A stretch of DNA of 64,000 nt. It comes from Topomyia yanbarensis (Eukaryota; Arthropoda; Insecta; Diptera; Culicidae). The notes below the pieces were generated by a model, which was given only the letters and a program-made list of their open reading frames with translations, was not told where the DNA came from and did not search any database. The translations under genes and the position numbers were made by a program. The stretch is from positions 348,562,413-348,626,412 of the forward strand of contig NC_080672.1 of NCBI RefSeq assembly GCF_030247195.1, given 5' to 3'. This document shows positions 54,362 to 64,000 of the stretch, one piece after another. Position 1 is the first letter of the stretch, and the number at the start of each line of letters is the position of its first letter.

Positions 54362-55343
54362 AATTTTAGGAGACTTTAACTCCCACGGTACAGTATGGGG
54401 TTGCTTCTATGAGGATAACCGGTCGTCCTTAATTCACGATCTTTGCGATAGCTTCAATTTGACAATTTTGACACGAGTGATGCTGCCGCGATATCCGACA
54501 ACTTCGAATCTGCCCAAAAACTTCCTCCGGAGGAAGAGTACGGCTTTTTGGCTTGCTTGGTTCTCGATAGCGCGAAACAAGCTCAGACTAAGCCAGTACC
54601 CGGCACGAACATACAAAAACGTTCTCCTAATTCGTGATAGGACAAAAGAGTGCTCAGACGTGTACGCGGACAAGGTCGCCGCGTATAAGACGTTTCGTGA
54701 CGACGGATTACCTGCTAGCTATCGACAATACGCGACGTTAGAAACGTGAATGAAGAGTTTGATGAAAGCCAAGAAACGTAGTTACTGGCACCGGTTCGTT
54801 GACGGAGAGAGAAACACCGATGAGCACTCTTTGGGGCACTGCCCGACGTTTGCGAAACCGAAACTGTACTAACGAGAGCGCGGAATATTCAAACACTTGG
54901 ATATTCGATTTCGCCAAGAAGGTTTGTCCGGATTCCTCCCCGGCACAGATGGTGGAGTTCTCACTTGCACTCTTGTCGTGCAACAATAAAGCTTCAGGGC
55001 CATACAGAATCAAATTCAACTTGTTGAAGAATCTGCAAGACTTTACCAAGCGACGCCTGTTGAACTTATTTAATAAGTTTCTTGAGGCTAACATTGTCCC
55101 ACTCGATTGGAGATAAGTGAAGGTCATAGCCATCCAAAAAGCAGGAAACTCAGCCTCCGACCACAATTCATATCGACCGATCGCAATGCTGTCCTGTATC
55201 CGGAAGTTGTTCGAGAAAAAGATCCTATGCCGCCTCGACAATCGGGTCGAAGCAAATGGCTTACTGTCAGATACACAATTTGGCTTTCGAAAAAGCAAAG
55301 GGACGAACGATTGTCTTACGTTGCTCTCAACCGAAATTCAAAT

Positions 55344-55590
55344 GGCCTGTGTTAAGCCAAAGAGGACCAAGCGCCATTTTGAGGTACTTTATCTAAAATC
55401 GCTCCAGCATCCAATGTAGCACCAGGAACTCTAATATCTGTTATGTTTTGGGAACCCAAATAGCAAACGAAAGCAAGCCAGTGTTCTTTAACTTTCTATG
55501 TAAATGATAAGTTATCGAAAAATTAATTTTGGTACGAAAAATACACGAAAAAAGTTATGGCGCTTAGCTCGGTTTGGCTTAACGCAGGCC
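55344..55590. mobile_element. 247-bp MITE with 18-bp inverted ends
   Basis: The ends are GGCCTGTGTTAAGCCAAA at the left and, on the opposite strand, GGCCTGCGTTAAGCCAAA at the right (17 of 18 match). AAAT flanks both sides (55340-55343 and 55591-55594). ORF2 is interrupted between IQMA codons and resumes at once. The GGCCTG start recalls Harbinger-type ends, but the duplication is four bases rather than three, so the class is open. Confidence 0.75.
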
Positions 55591-56833
55591 AAATGGCCTA
55601 TGCTAGTAAAGAGCAGATGGCATCAGTGTTCCTAAATATTAAGGGGTCTTCTGTTCAGGGGAGTTTCTATCAACATTCTTTCAGAGTGCACAGAGTGCAG
55701 AGTGCAGAGCTGCATCAGCATGGTCTTTCAGCGACTTTAAACAACTTTTTACTAAACTTGTCGAAAAAGCACATGCATTTTTCGCATGGTGACTTATCGA
55801 CTTCACGATTTAGCCACATGGGCCTTCCGCAAGCCTCATGTATAAGCCCCCTGTTATACAATTTCTATGTCAACGACATTGATGAATGTCTTGACAATTC
55901 CTGCACGTTAAGGAAACTAGCAGACGATAGCGTGGTTTCTGTAACGGGACCCAAAGCTGTCGATCTACAAGGACCATTACAGAATACCTTGAACAATTTG
56001 TCTGCTTGGGCTATTAAGCTGGGTATCGAATTCTCCACGGAGAAAACTGAGCTAGTTGTATTTTCTAGGAAGCGTGAACCAGCACAACTACAGCTTCTAT
56101 TAATGGGTCAAACTATTGCTCGGGTCTTCACAGTAAGATATCTAGGGGTCTGGTTCGACTCGAAAGGTACTTGGGGATGCCATATTCGGTATCTGAAACA
56201 GAAATGCCAGCAAAGGATCAACTTTCTTCATACAATAACCGGAACATGGTGGACCCAGGAGACCTAATTAGGTTGTACCAAACAACGATACTGCCGGCAA
56301 TGGAATACGGATGCTTCTGCTTTCGCTCCGCCGCGAACATACATTTCATCAAACTCGAAAGAATTCAGTATCGTTCTTTGCGTATCGCCTTAGGGTGCAT
56401 GCAGTCGACCCATACGATGAGTCTCAAAGTCCTGTTGGGCGTTCTTCCGCCGAAAAATCGATTTTGGGAACTCTCATATCGATTGCTCATTCGATGCGAT
56501 ATTTTGATGGAAATGGTGGTGATTGAGCTCAATTCTCAGACCCGTTTTATGTCCCTGTACTTTGACTACATGGCGCAGAATATTAATCCTTCTTCTTATA
56601 ATCCCAACCGTGTGCATTTCATAAATATTTCTGAATCTACTGTTTTCTTCGACACATCCATGAAAGACGAGATTAGTGGAATTCCGGACCACAAACGCCC
56701 ACAAGTGGTTCCAAACATTTTTGCCTTTCTCAATAGAAAGGTATTGCAATTGCTCTGAAAACCGACTTTTTAACGGAGGCCCGGAGGGCCGAGTGACATA
56801 TACCATTCGATTCAGTTCGTCGAGTTCGGCAAA

Positions 56834-56900
56834 TGTCTGTGTGTGTGTATGTATGTGTGTGTATGCATGTGTGTGTGTATGTGCGTCTGTGTGTGTACGC
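56834..56900 (+). repeat. TG/TATG microsatellite, unit 1
   Basis: Imperfect TG-rich run in the first unit of the 4.4-kb repeat. It yields artefact frames rich in Cys and Val on one strand and His and Thr on the other. Confidence 0.85.
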
Positions 56901-57924
56901 GAACACAATCTCACTCACTTTTCTCAGAGATGGCTGAACCGATTTTTACAAACTTAGTCCCAAATGAAAGGTGCAACGTTCCCATAGGCTGCTATTGAAT
57001 TTCTAATGGATCCGACTTCCGGTTCCGGAATTACAGGGTCATGAGTACGATCACGCAGAAAATGTCGATTTTAAGAAATTCTGCAATGAATGTATAAAGG
57101 TGAAATTTTTTCCAAAATGTGACCACAACTGCTTCGATTTGTAGTACTAGGCCATTACCAGCCATTCAAAGTCTCTTTGGTCACATTGGCCACCATCATC
57201 GATTCCGGAAGCCCCGGCGGAAGTATCCAAATTCAGACTAACAGTCACATCGGTTTCTCGGAGATGGCTAGACCGAATCAACCAAACTTAGTCTCAAATG
57301 AAAGATGTTGCGTCCCCGTAAATGGTTATTAAATTTTATCCCCAACCGACTTCCGGTTCCGGAGTTACGGGTTGTGGCGTGCGATCACATAGCAAATTGT
57401 GATTCAAACCGATACTCCGATGGAAGCAAAAAAGGTAAAAATTTCGCTAAAATGTCTCTCAAATAACTTTGCAGTTCTAGGTCACCGACGGCCAAAAAAG
57501 TTTCGTTGACTACATTGACCACCATAGACGGTTCCGGAAGTGCCCGGGAAAAGCGGCCATCTTTCATAACTAGCAAACTCATATCAGTTTCTCGGAAATG
57601 GTTGGGCCGATTTTCCCAAACTTAGTCCCAAATGATATCTATATTATCCCCACAGATGTATGTAAAATTTCGCACGGATCTCTTGTATGGTTCCGGAAAT
57701 ATAGACTGAACGGTCCGGTCACACATGAAATTCCCATATAAGCCGGAACTCTATTTTTTTTCATAAAAATCGACTTTTTGGGACTTTTTTGCACCTTTTT
57801 GCACCTTTTTGCCTTTCTCATATAAAGAAAGGCTATGCAATCACTGTAAAAATCGACTTTTTAACCGAGGCCCGGAGGGCCGAGTGTCATACACCATTCG
57901 ATTCAGTTCGTCGAGATCGGCAAA

Positions 57925-57983
57925 TGTCTGTGTGTGTGTATGTATGTGTGTGTGTGTATGTGTGTGTGTATGTGTGTGTGTGT
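57925..57983 (+). repeat. TG/TATG microsatellite, unit 2
   Basis: The same position in the second unit, with a different pattern of TG and TATG, so the run has evolved separately. Confidence 0.85.
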
Positions 57984-59100
57984 CATTTAAACTCACACAA
58001 TTTTCTCAGAGATGGCTGAACCGATTTTCGCAAACTTAGTTTCATCTCAAAGGTATAACGCTCCCATAAGCTGCTATTGAATTTTTAGTTGATCCGACTT
58101 CCGGTTCCGGAGTTACGGGTTGAAGAGTGCGGTCACACAGCAAATTCCCATATAAACTGGTACCACCATGATGTTCAAATGATGTAAAACATATTAAAAT
58201 TGATGTAACATTACTCTAGTTTGCGGGTCTGGATCACTAATGATCAATCAAAGCAGCTTTGACCAAATTGGCCACCTATGACAGGTCATGACGCCCCCGG
58301 GGAACTCGCCAAGTTCCTAAGCTAATATCACACCCATTCCCCAACGAATTCTCTACCGATTTTTACAAACTTGATTTCAAATGAAAGATACAGTAATGCC
58401 ATTGACTGCTGCTGAATTTCATTCGGTTCTGACTCTTGCTTCCGGAGTTACAGGGGTGTTAGTAAGGATACACTGGAATTTCCCATATAAATCGGTACAA
58501 TCGTAATACCTCAGAGGCTAAAAACTATTGAAATGGTCACCAAATAACTTCTAATCGCAGATCTAGATCACTGATTGCCAATCAAACATTCTTTGAATAT
58601 ATTGCCTACTATCGACGATTCCGGAAGTCCGGAATTCCGGGCATATTCCACAATTAAAGTCAAATCGGTTCTTCGGTGATGACTGAACCGATTTTCTCAA
58701 ACCAAGTCTCAAATGGAAGACAAAATATGCAGTTGAGTATTGCGTCGCCGCCCCCCTCCCCCCCTCCGTCTTGCCCTTACACCTCCATCCTTCATCACTC
58801 CCCTCCCCTTGGACCACCCTCACGCCCGCATTTCCTGCATCCATCCCGTATACCGAAATAAGATGAAGGATTTCTGACGCATCCTCCACTCCCACTCTAC
58901 TAACCCCCCATTCCCTCCACTTTCATACCCATTCCACCATCATTTCAAAATATAATCACATGAAAATACTATTGAACTCATGCTGATTAAGCTAAATATT
59001 ATTCTTTTGCCTTTCTCATATAGAAAGGTTATGCAATTGCTCCAAAAACCGACTTTCTAACCGACTCATAACATTCGACTCAGTTCGCCGAGATCGCAAA

Positions 59101-59218
59101 ATATCTGTGTGTATGTATGTGTGTATGTATGTGTGTATGTATGTATGTATGTATGTATGTATGTATGTATGTATGTATGTATGTATGTATGTATGTATGT
59201 ATGTATGTGTGTATGTGC
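59101..59218 (+). repeat. ATGT tetranucleotide microsatellite, unit 3
   Basis: About 118 bases of nearly pure TATG in the third unit. It is longer and purer than in units 1 and 2, and likely polymorphic. Confidence 0.9.
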
Positions 59219-60102
59219 GGATTTGTTAACAAAATGTCCACATCGGTTTCTCGGAGATGACTGAACCGATTTTTACAAACTAAGATTCAAATGAAAGGTA
59301 TAATATTCCCATAGGTTGCTATTGAATTTCATTTTCAACCGACATCTTGTTCCGGATTACGAGTTGAAGAGTATGGTTACAAAACAAAATTTGTTGATTT
59401 GTCCACATCGGTTTCTCGGAATTTTCTGAACCGATTTTGACAAACTTGATTTTAAATGAAAGGTCCATCAGCTGCTGTTGAATTTTGTGTGGATACGAGT
59501 TCTGGTTCCTGAATTACAGGGTGATACGTACGATCACGCAGCAAATCCCGATTCTAACGAATTCTGCGATGAATGTAAAAAGGTGAATTTTTTTCCAAAA
59601 TGTAAACACATTTGTTGAATTTGTAGATCTAGGTCACCAACAGTCATTCAAAGTCTCTTTGGCCACACTGGCCACCATCGACGGATCCGGAAGCATCCAA
59701 ATTCAGAATAACGGTTATATTGGTTTCTCAAAAATGGCTAGACCGATTTGATCAACTTAGTCTCAAATGAAAGGTGTTGCGTCCCCGGAAACCGATATTA
59801 AATTCCATCTCCATCCGACTTCCGGTTCCGGAGTTACGGGTTGTGGAGTGCGATCACATAGAAAACTCCGATTCAAACCGATACCGCGATGAATGCAAAA
59901 AGGTGCTCTTATATATACTTACCAAGTGTAATAAGAATGAAAAACATTACCATAATGTTATATTGTACGAACCAGCTACTAAATCATAGTTTGGAGAAAT
60001 GAGAAAGGCACAATTGCACCTCTAGGTGGATTAAAACAGGTTTTTCAGTTCAATATTACCGTGGCTGTTTTTTCTTTTTCAAAATTTTAGAACTCGAATA
60101 AT

Positions 60103-60971
60103 TTTTTTTTTTATTCATTTCGTTTATTTGATAGGCACAAATGCGTTAGCTTGGCGGTGCCAAATGCTTATGTTTTTACATTTTGGATATCTTAAAACTA
60201 GGAGGTTACAATGTTGAAATATTTTTTTACAAAGGAAAAGAAAGTTTACAGCTATCTTAAGACTAGAAATAAGATTCAATATACAAAAGAGGGCCAAAAG
60301 ATTTTTTTATGAAAAAATTTAAAACAAGGGATTCACTTCGATATACAAGAGGGGGAGTAATAGTATTTTACGAAATATTTTACGGTTATCTTAAAACTAA
60401 CAATATAGTTTAGTACACAAAAGGGGGAACAAATATTTATGAGAAATTTCACAGAAATCTTAAAACTAGGGATTCAATTCTATGTACAAGATGGAGGACA
60501 AGAGTTTCAATAAAGAGTAAAAATTATAGCTATCTTAAAACTAGGAATACAGAATACTAATTTGAATTTTTTAACTAAAACTTATGCTTGGTCAAGATAT
60601 TCAAAGGGTGGCTTATTTCCGCATCAGTGTAGCAGCAGTTGTATCAAGGACAGGGGAGAGACAGGGAAAGAAGAGCAAAACTTGCAACTTTCGCTCGAAC
60701 GGCGGGGGGGGGGGGGGGGGAGGGGGATCAGCGTATCAAATTTGCGCCTCAGTATAGTAAGTCGTCGAGTACCGGATTGGCGGATGGTATTCTTCGGACT
60801 CGCGGGGAATCTTTCAAAAGTCATCGGACCTCGAGTCGCTCTCGCTTCAGTTTCCTTCTATGCAGGCGTAGTGGTAAGGGCGATGGCGGTTACATAGTGG
60901 CACTCTGGAGCTGATCGGTTCCACAAGGCAGGAGGAAACTCTAAAAACGAGAAATAAAAGAGAGGGGCTAA
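60103..60971 (-). mobile_element. 5'-truncated LINE 3' end, reversed, with 14-bp duplication
   Basis: AGAACTCGAATAAT is duplicated at 60089-60102 and 60972-60985. On the minus strand the insert ends in a poly-A (the T-run at 60103-60112) preceded by a 3' end like that of the 20296 LINE (GGCACC..AAGCTAACGCAT.TGTGCC..ATCAAATAAAC). Inside lie CTAGTTTTAAGAT tandem repeats (60178-60560), then a unique part with a long G-run at 60705-60722. No frame is recognised, so this is either a 3'UTR-only truncation or a non-autonomous partner with a LINE tail. It is nested inside the 4.4-kb repeat. Confidence 0.8.
60178..60560 (-). repeat. 3'UTR minisatellite, about 75-85 bp units
   Basis: TATCTTAAAACTAGG(G)ATTCAAT...TA(C)ACAAGA(G)GG recurs about five times (near 60187, 60252, 60330, 60386, 60455 and 60530) with variable spacing. 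The same CTAGTTTTAAGA word occurs at 26368 in the full-length LINE. Confidence 0.65.
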
Positions 60972-62520
60972 AGAACTCGAATAATGATTTATTTTCCTGT
61001 ATATAGTTGTCATGTGATGTATACTAATAAAATGTAATATATGCATTAAAAAGTTTTTAATGAATATAAACAACGCACACATTCTCGTGATTCATGATTG
61101 AGAAAGGCAAAATTGCACCGCTAGGTGGATTGAAATAGGTTTTTATAATAAATTCCGAGAAGTCGACTGTTCTAAGATGTTTTATACTGAAGAATCAAAC
61201 CTCGAAGGGCCCACTGGCTTCGGTATTTTTAATCAAAAGTTCACTGCCTCCTACAAACTCAGTGACCCTGCTTTAGTTTACGTCGCAGAACTAGCTCCCA
61301 TTCAGGGTATACCCTTGGAGTCATTGACACACTACCCGCAGACCATTACTTCATCGTTTCGGATAGCCTCAGTTCCATTGACGCTATTCGCTCGATGAAA
61401 CATGGAAAGCACTCCTCGTATTTTTTTTGGGGGAAATACGGGAGCTACTGAGTGCTTTATCTGACCAATCTTTCCAGATTACCTTGGTTTGGGTACCTTC
61501 TCATTGCTCCAATCCGGGTAATGAGAAGGCGGACTCCTTAGTTAAGGTGGGTGCTCTAGAAGGTGACATTTATGAAAGACCAATTTGCTTCAGCGAATTT
61601 TTCAGTATTACTCATCAGAGAACCCTCGAAAGTTGGCAAACTTCGTGGAGCAGAGGGGAGCTAGGAAGGTGGCTTAGTCGATAGTCCGTAAGGTATCGAT
61701 GAAACCGTGGTTCAAGGGGATGGATGTGGGTCGTGACTTTATTCGTGTGATGTCCCGATTCATGACAAACCATTACACGCTGGATGCACATCTCCGGCGT
61801 ATTAGGCTCGTGGATAGTGGTATCTGCGCTTGTGGCGACGGCTATCACGACATCGAGCACATTTTCTGGGCGTGCATCGAGTGCAATTCCGCCTGATCTC
61901 GGCTAATGGATACCCTGCGGTCCCGAGGAAGACCACCCTACGTCCCAGTTCGAGATGTACTGGCAAGCCACGATCTTCTCTGTATGTCCCTCGTATAAAC
62001 CTTCCTAAAAGCCATCAATATACAAATTTAACTGCCCCTTTTAATTTTCTTATCATTCTCAGAAGTGCCCTCTTCGGCCTGTACCATACACCCACGATGG
62101 TTTGATGCGACTCCAAGGCGACACAAAACATCTCTGTCGAATGAGCCAACAAACACAGGACCTACAGCACGAACATTACACGCGCAACTCGAAGCGTTGC
62201 CGATCCACATCTGAGCCGCACTACAAAATCGTCTGGAGAAACCTCTGCCGTCCTGAGGAGGATCACCCAGCGTCCCAGTACTTGATTCTTCCTGATGAAG
62301 GCCACCCGAGTTTGTAATCCATGCCGTTGATCTCCCGATACCTGAAACTGAAAGTTAACAATTTTCTCCCCCTGGCATCGATGTTCACCCTTCCTCCCCT
62401 GGCACTTATACCCAGAAGTAACACCCCTACCCCTCCCCCCTTTTTATGACTACATATAACTACTGACAGAAGATACTTTAGCTAAAATAGCAACAAGTAG
62501 TCCCACTCAAAAACATCTAC

Positions 62521-63584
62521 CGTACGTATGTCGATTCAAAGTAATAAAGTTAAACTTGTACCTAATGTCACTCTTGGTGATGTGCGAATGTGCGATAGGT
62601 ATTTATCTACTGTCTAGAAAGATTGACTACCACGACCAAGGGCAGTTTTCCGGAGAAACAGTACGACCATGTGTTCGATGAATGCTTCGGATGCTATTAT
62701 GTAAATATCTTGAAGCGCATCTGTGGTTCTAGCGGGATACGGAACGCTGTGATACTTTGTTCGTCGACAAACGATTCACTCATAAAATGGTTTGACTATG
62801 ACCGAATGAAAAGGTGCTAAAATGTGTTTGTTTTTGTAACAACCCTTCAGTTAGACGATGCATCGGAACTGCGAAGGTTGATTAGTGCAGGCGCATAACA
62901 CGAAAGTGATGCAAAGTGGCATCAAAGGTTTTTAAATAGCGAACAAAAACATTTCTTTGATGTCTTCTGAGCTGTATGTATCGTAAGATGTCCCTTGGTA
63001 ATGGCGTTGATGTACACATGATGCATTTCTTACGAATAAATAGTACATAATTAAATACATATTGTACTACAAGGGTTTAATTTAGCCATGGCCAGGCCGA
63101 TTAATCTTTTATGATGTATTGAATTGCCACCTCTGTTCTTTAAATCTTTCTACCCACACACTTCAAAACTCCTCCTAGGAACATGACGATTGGAGTTTAA
63201 TTTTTATAATATCTTTATATTGCAATATTTATCTTAGTTTTTTAAGTTTCTGAGGATCATGGACAATAAAAAATTATAAATTTATCACCGGGGTAAGTTT
63301 GATCAAAGGAAACTTTTTTCAGTAATATACGACAAGATGGTTCCCTCTAACAAAATCATTCAAACAAAAAACAAACCTTATTCCAAACATGTTCAGCATT
63401 TATCAGCAACGATTATTTCGTCTTTTCAGGTACTATTTATGAGCACAAATTCAAATTGAAAAACTCTCATGAATCATTTCAATCTGTCCAAACAATACCT
63501 TGTATATTAATGAACTCAGTCAACTTCAACTAAACTGATAATTTTTTTAGAAACCGTAAATATCTTTGTTCAATAATTCATTTA
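62521..63584. other. no gene recognised
   Basis: Non-coding. The frame at 62623-62820 begins with TTG and matches no family, though this patch is somewhat GC-richer and repeat-free. The remainder is AT-rich. Confidence 0.4.
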
Positions 63585-63700
63585 AAAACCTGTTTTAATC
63601 CACCTAGTGGTGCAATTGCGCCTTTCTCATTTATCCAAACTATGATTCATTAGCTGGTTTTGTTCAATAGAATTGTGGAAATGTCTGTTACATTCTTATT
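63585..63700 (-). repeat. isolated end of the 4.4-kb repeat family, opposite orientation
   Basis: AAACCTGTTTTAATCCACCT and GGTGCAATTGCGCCTTTCTC followed by CCAAACTATGATTCATTAGCTGG are the reverse complement of 59930-60046. Only this end is visible. Confidence 0.7.
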
Positions 63701-63767
63701 TCACTTAGCACGTATCCCACGACTACCACGAAAGTAGACGCAGACTCACTTTAAACAAAAGATTATA

Positions 63768-64000
63768 GGGGAGACCGGGGCTAGTTTGCGGTGTTTTCAG
63801 TTTCCATTTTTTCCCGCTTTGATGTAGATAGATCTTGCAAAATAGAACATGCGGCTGTAGCCAACATCCCTGAATTTTATCACAGTGTTTGTTGCATTAT
63901 CTTTGTTTTTATAGACAAAAATGTGCGACGCGGAAATCCCGCCAATTTACTCTGGCCCGGGGGTAAGTTGCCGGTATGTATGAATACGCCAGAAAATGGA
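63768..64000 (+). repeat. repeat copy paired with 43405-43615; runs to the window edge
   Basis: GAGACCGGGGCTAGTTTGCG begins a segment matching the reverse complement of 43405-43615. It ends near GGGGGTAAGTTGCCGG at 63960 and then the window stops. Non-coding. Confidence 0.6.

Larger units (their letters stand above)
56723..61139 (+). mobile_element. 4.4-kb tandem mosquito repeat inserted in LINE ORF2
   Basis: Flanked by TTTTT on both sides (56718-56722 and 61140-61144), with LINE ORF2 continuing across. Three units start GCCTTTCTC(A)ATA(TA)GAAAGG at about 56723, 57810 and 59010. Each continues into GGCCCGGAGGGCCGAGTG (the third is altered), a microsatellite and then sub-repeats. The sub-repeats are built on GAGATGGCTGAACCGATTTT, CAAATGAAAGGT and CCGACTTCCGGTTCCGGAGT. 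Two right ends, GAGAAAGGCA.AATTGCACC and CTAGGTGGATT, occur at 60002 and 61100. The opening GCCTTTCTC and closing GAGAAAGGC form short terminal inverted repeats. No protein is recognisable. Confidence 0.7.
52930..62031 (+). pseudogene. ORF2 remnants of LINE copy 2
   Basis: Endonuclease start (ITVLHWNCRSIIPKID, CETW) runs to 53337, resumes after the LTR at 54366 with GDFNSH-equivalent sequence, and then loses the SDH region by deletion. The RT covers about 54640-56270. FLNIKGSS replaces FLDIKGAFD, so a catalytic Asp is lost, PQG is PQA, but LADD remains. The thumb and connection run to 56720 in another frame. RNase H begins at 61147 after the large repeat, with FYTEESN in place of FYTDGSS, and the C-terminal CACG...HDIEHIFWAC cluster is kept. 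The ORF2 stop equivalent is at 62029-62031. Clearly inactive. Confidence 0.85.
50609..62520 (+). mobile_element. older relative of the LINE at 20296, copy 2, with nested insertions
   Basis: The 5' end (CATTCGTTTTCGAGC at 50609) aligns with the start of copy 1. ORF1, ORF2 and 3'UTR follow in order over about 12 kb because of insertions at 51570-52040 (SINE), 52150-52424 (MITE), 53338-54361 (LTR), 55344-55590 (MITE) and 56723-61139 (large repeat). About 200 bp of the endonuclease region is deleted near 54475. Between insertions the sequence is diverged from copy 1 but easily aligned. The 3' end is approximate because the tails differ, and no convincing target duplication is seen. Confidence 0.85.

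Noticed and set aside
56676..56957. Cys/Val-rich protein across the TG microsatellite
   Set aside because: Translation of a microsatellite. The same artefact recurs at 57789-58039.
58740..58870. Proline/serine-rich coding exon
   Set aside because: C-rich low-complexity insertion within the repeat. No frame is conserved between units.
62623..62820. 65-codon frame downstream of LINE copy 2
   Set aside because: Begins at TTG and resembles no family. Kept only as a note in the intergenic entry.
1..64000. CRISPR arrays, bacterial operons or rRNA genes
   Set aside because: No regularly spaced short direct repeats with unique spacers, no ribosomal RNA sequence, and eukaryotic gene and transposon structure throughout.
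1..64000. Endogenous viral element of the sort common in Aedes genomes
   Set aside because: No reading frame resembled flavivirus, rhabdovirus or other viral proteins. The reverse transcriptase sequences are LINE-type.

Overview
This looks like a stretch of mosquito genomic DNA, most likely culicine (Aedes-like). That is an inference. It rests on the AT-rich sequence, the one intron-containing insect-type CRAL-TRIO gene, and the dense layering of non-LTR retrotransposons, tRNA-headed SINE-like DNA, hAT-like and piggyBac-like non-autonomous elements and foldback elements. There are no bacterial, CRISPR or operon features. I recognised no viral insertion.

Host genes are scarce. The one convincing host gene is a two-exon CRAL-TRIO (SEC14-type lipid-binding) protein on the minus strand at 6356-7691, with canonical splice sites, a possible 5'UTR acceptor and a downstream polyadenylation signal. 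A GC-richer, repeat-poor stretch at 44250-45591 ends at a good splice-donor match and may be a promoter plus non-coding first exon. Segments at 16440-17060 and 30720-31060 may be regulatory.

The rest is mobile DNA. Region by region: (1) 2.5-4.8 kb has degenerate direct repeats, an R1-like reverse transcriptase scrap and a 752-bp foldback. (2) 9.7-19.4 kb has small inverted-repeat elements, including the first copy of a 758-769 bp element flanked by ATTT. (3) 20296-26459 is a nearly intact 6.16-kb I-group-like LINE with a 13-bp target-site duplication, an ORF2 carrying endonuclease, reverse transcriptase and RNase H, and a single in-frame TGA in ORF1. (4) 27-39 kb holds two hAT-like elements with perfect 8-bp duplications, four piggyBac-like elements between TTAA sites, and a large foldback hit by the second ATTT element. 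(5) 29.5-30.3 kb and 42.1-43.2 kb carry two copies of a LINE-like unit with ORF1 and a 3' tail but no ORF2. (6) 46.7-49.3 kb is a decayed RTE-like LINE. (7) 50609 to about 62520 is an older relative of the LINE in (3), split by at least five later insertions: a tRNA-headed SINE, a 275-bp MITE, an LTR, a 247-bp MITE and a 4.4-kb tandem repeat that itself contains a reversed LINE 3' end.

Most insertions can be dated relative to one another, because the host element's reading frame resumes on the other side. The most unusual signals are a 59-bp block around the ORF1/ORF2 ATGGCTAA overlap that is identical between the two otherwise diverged LINE copies, and the recurring ORF1-only element family.
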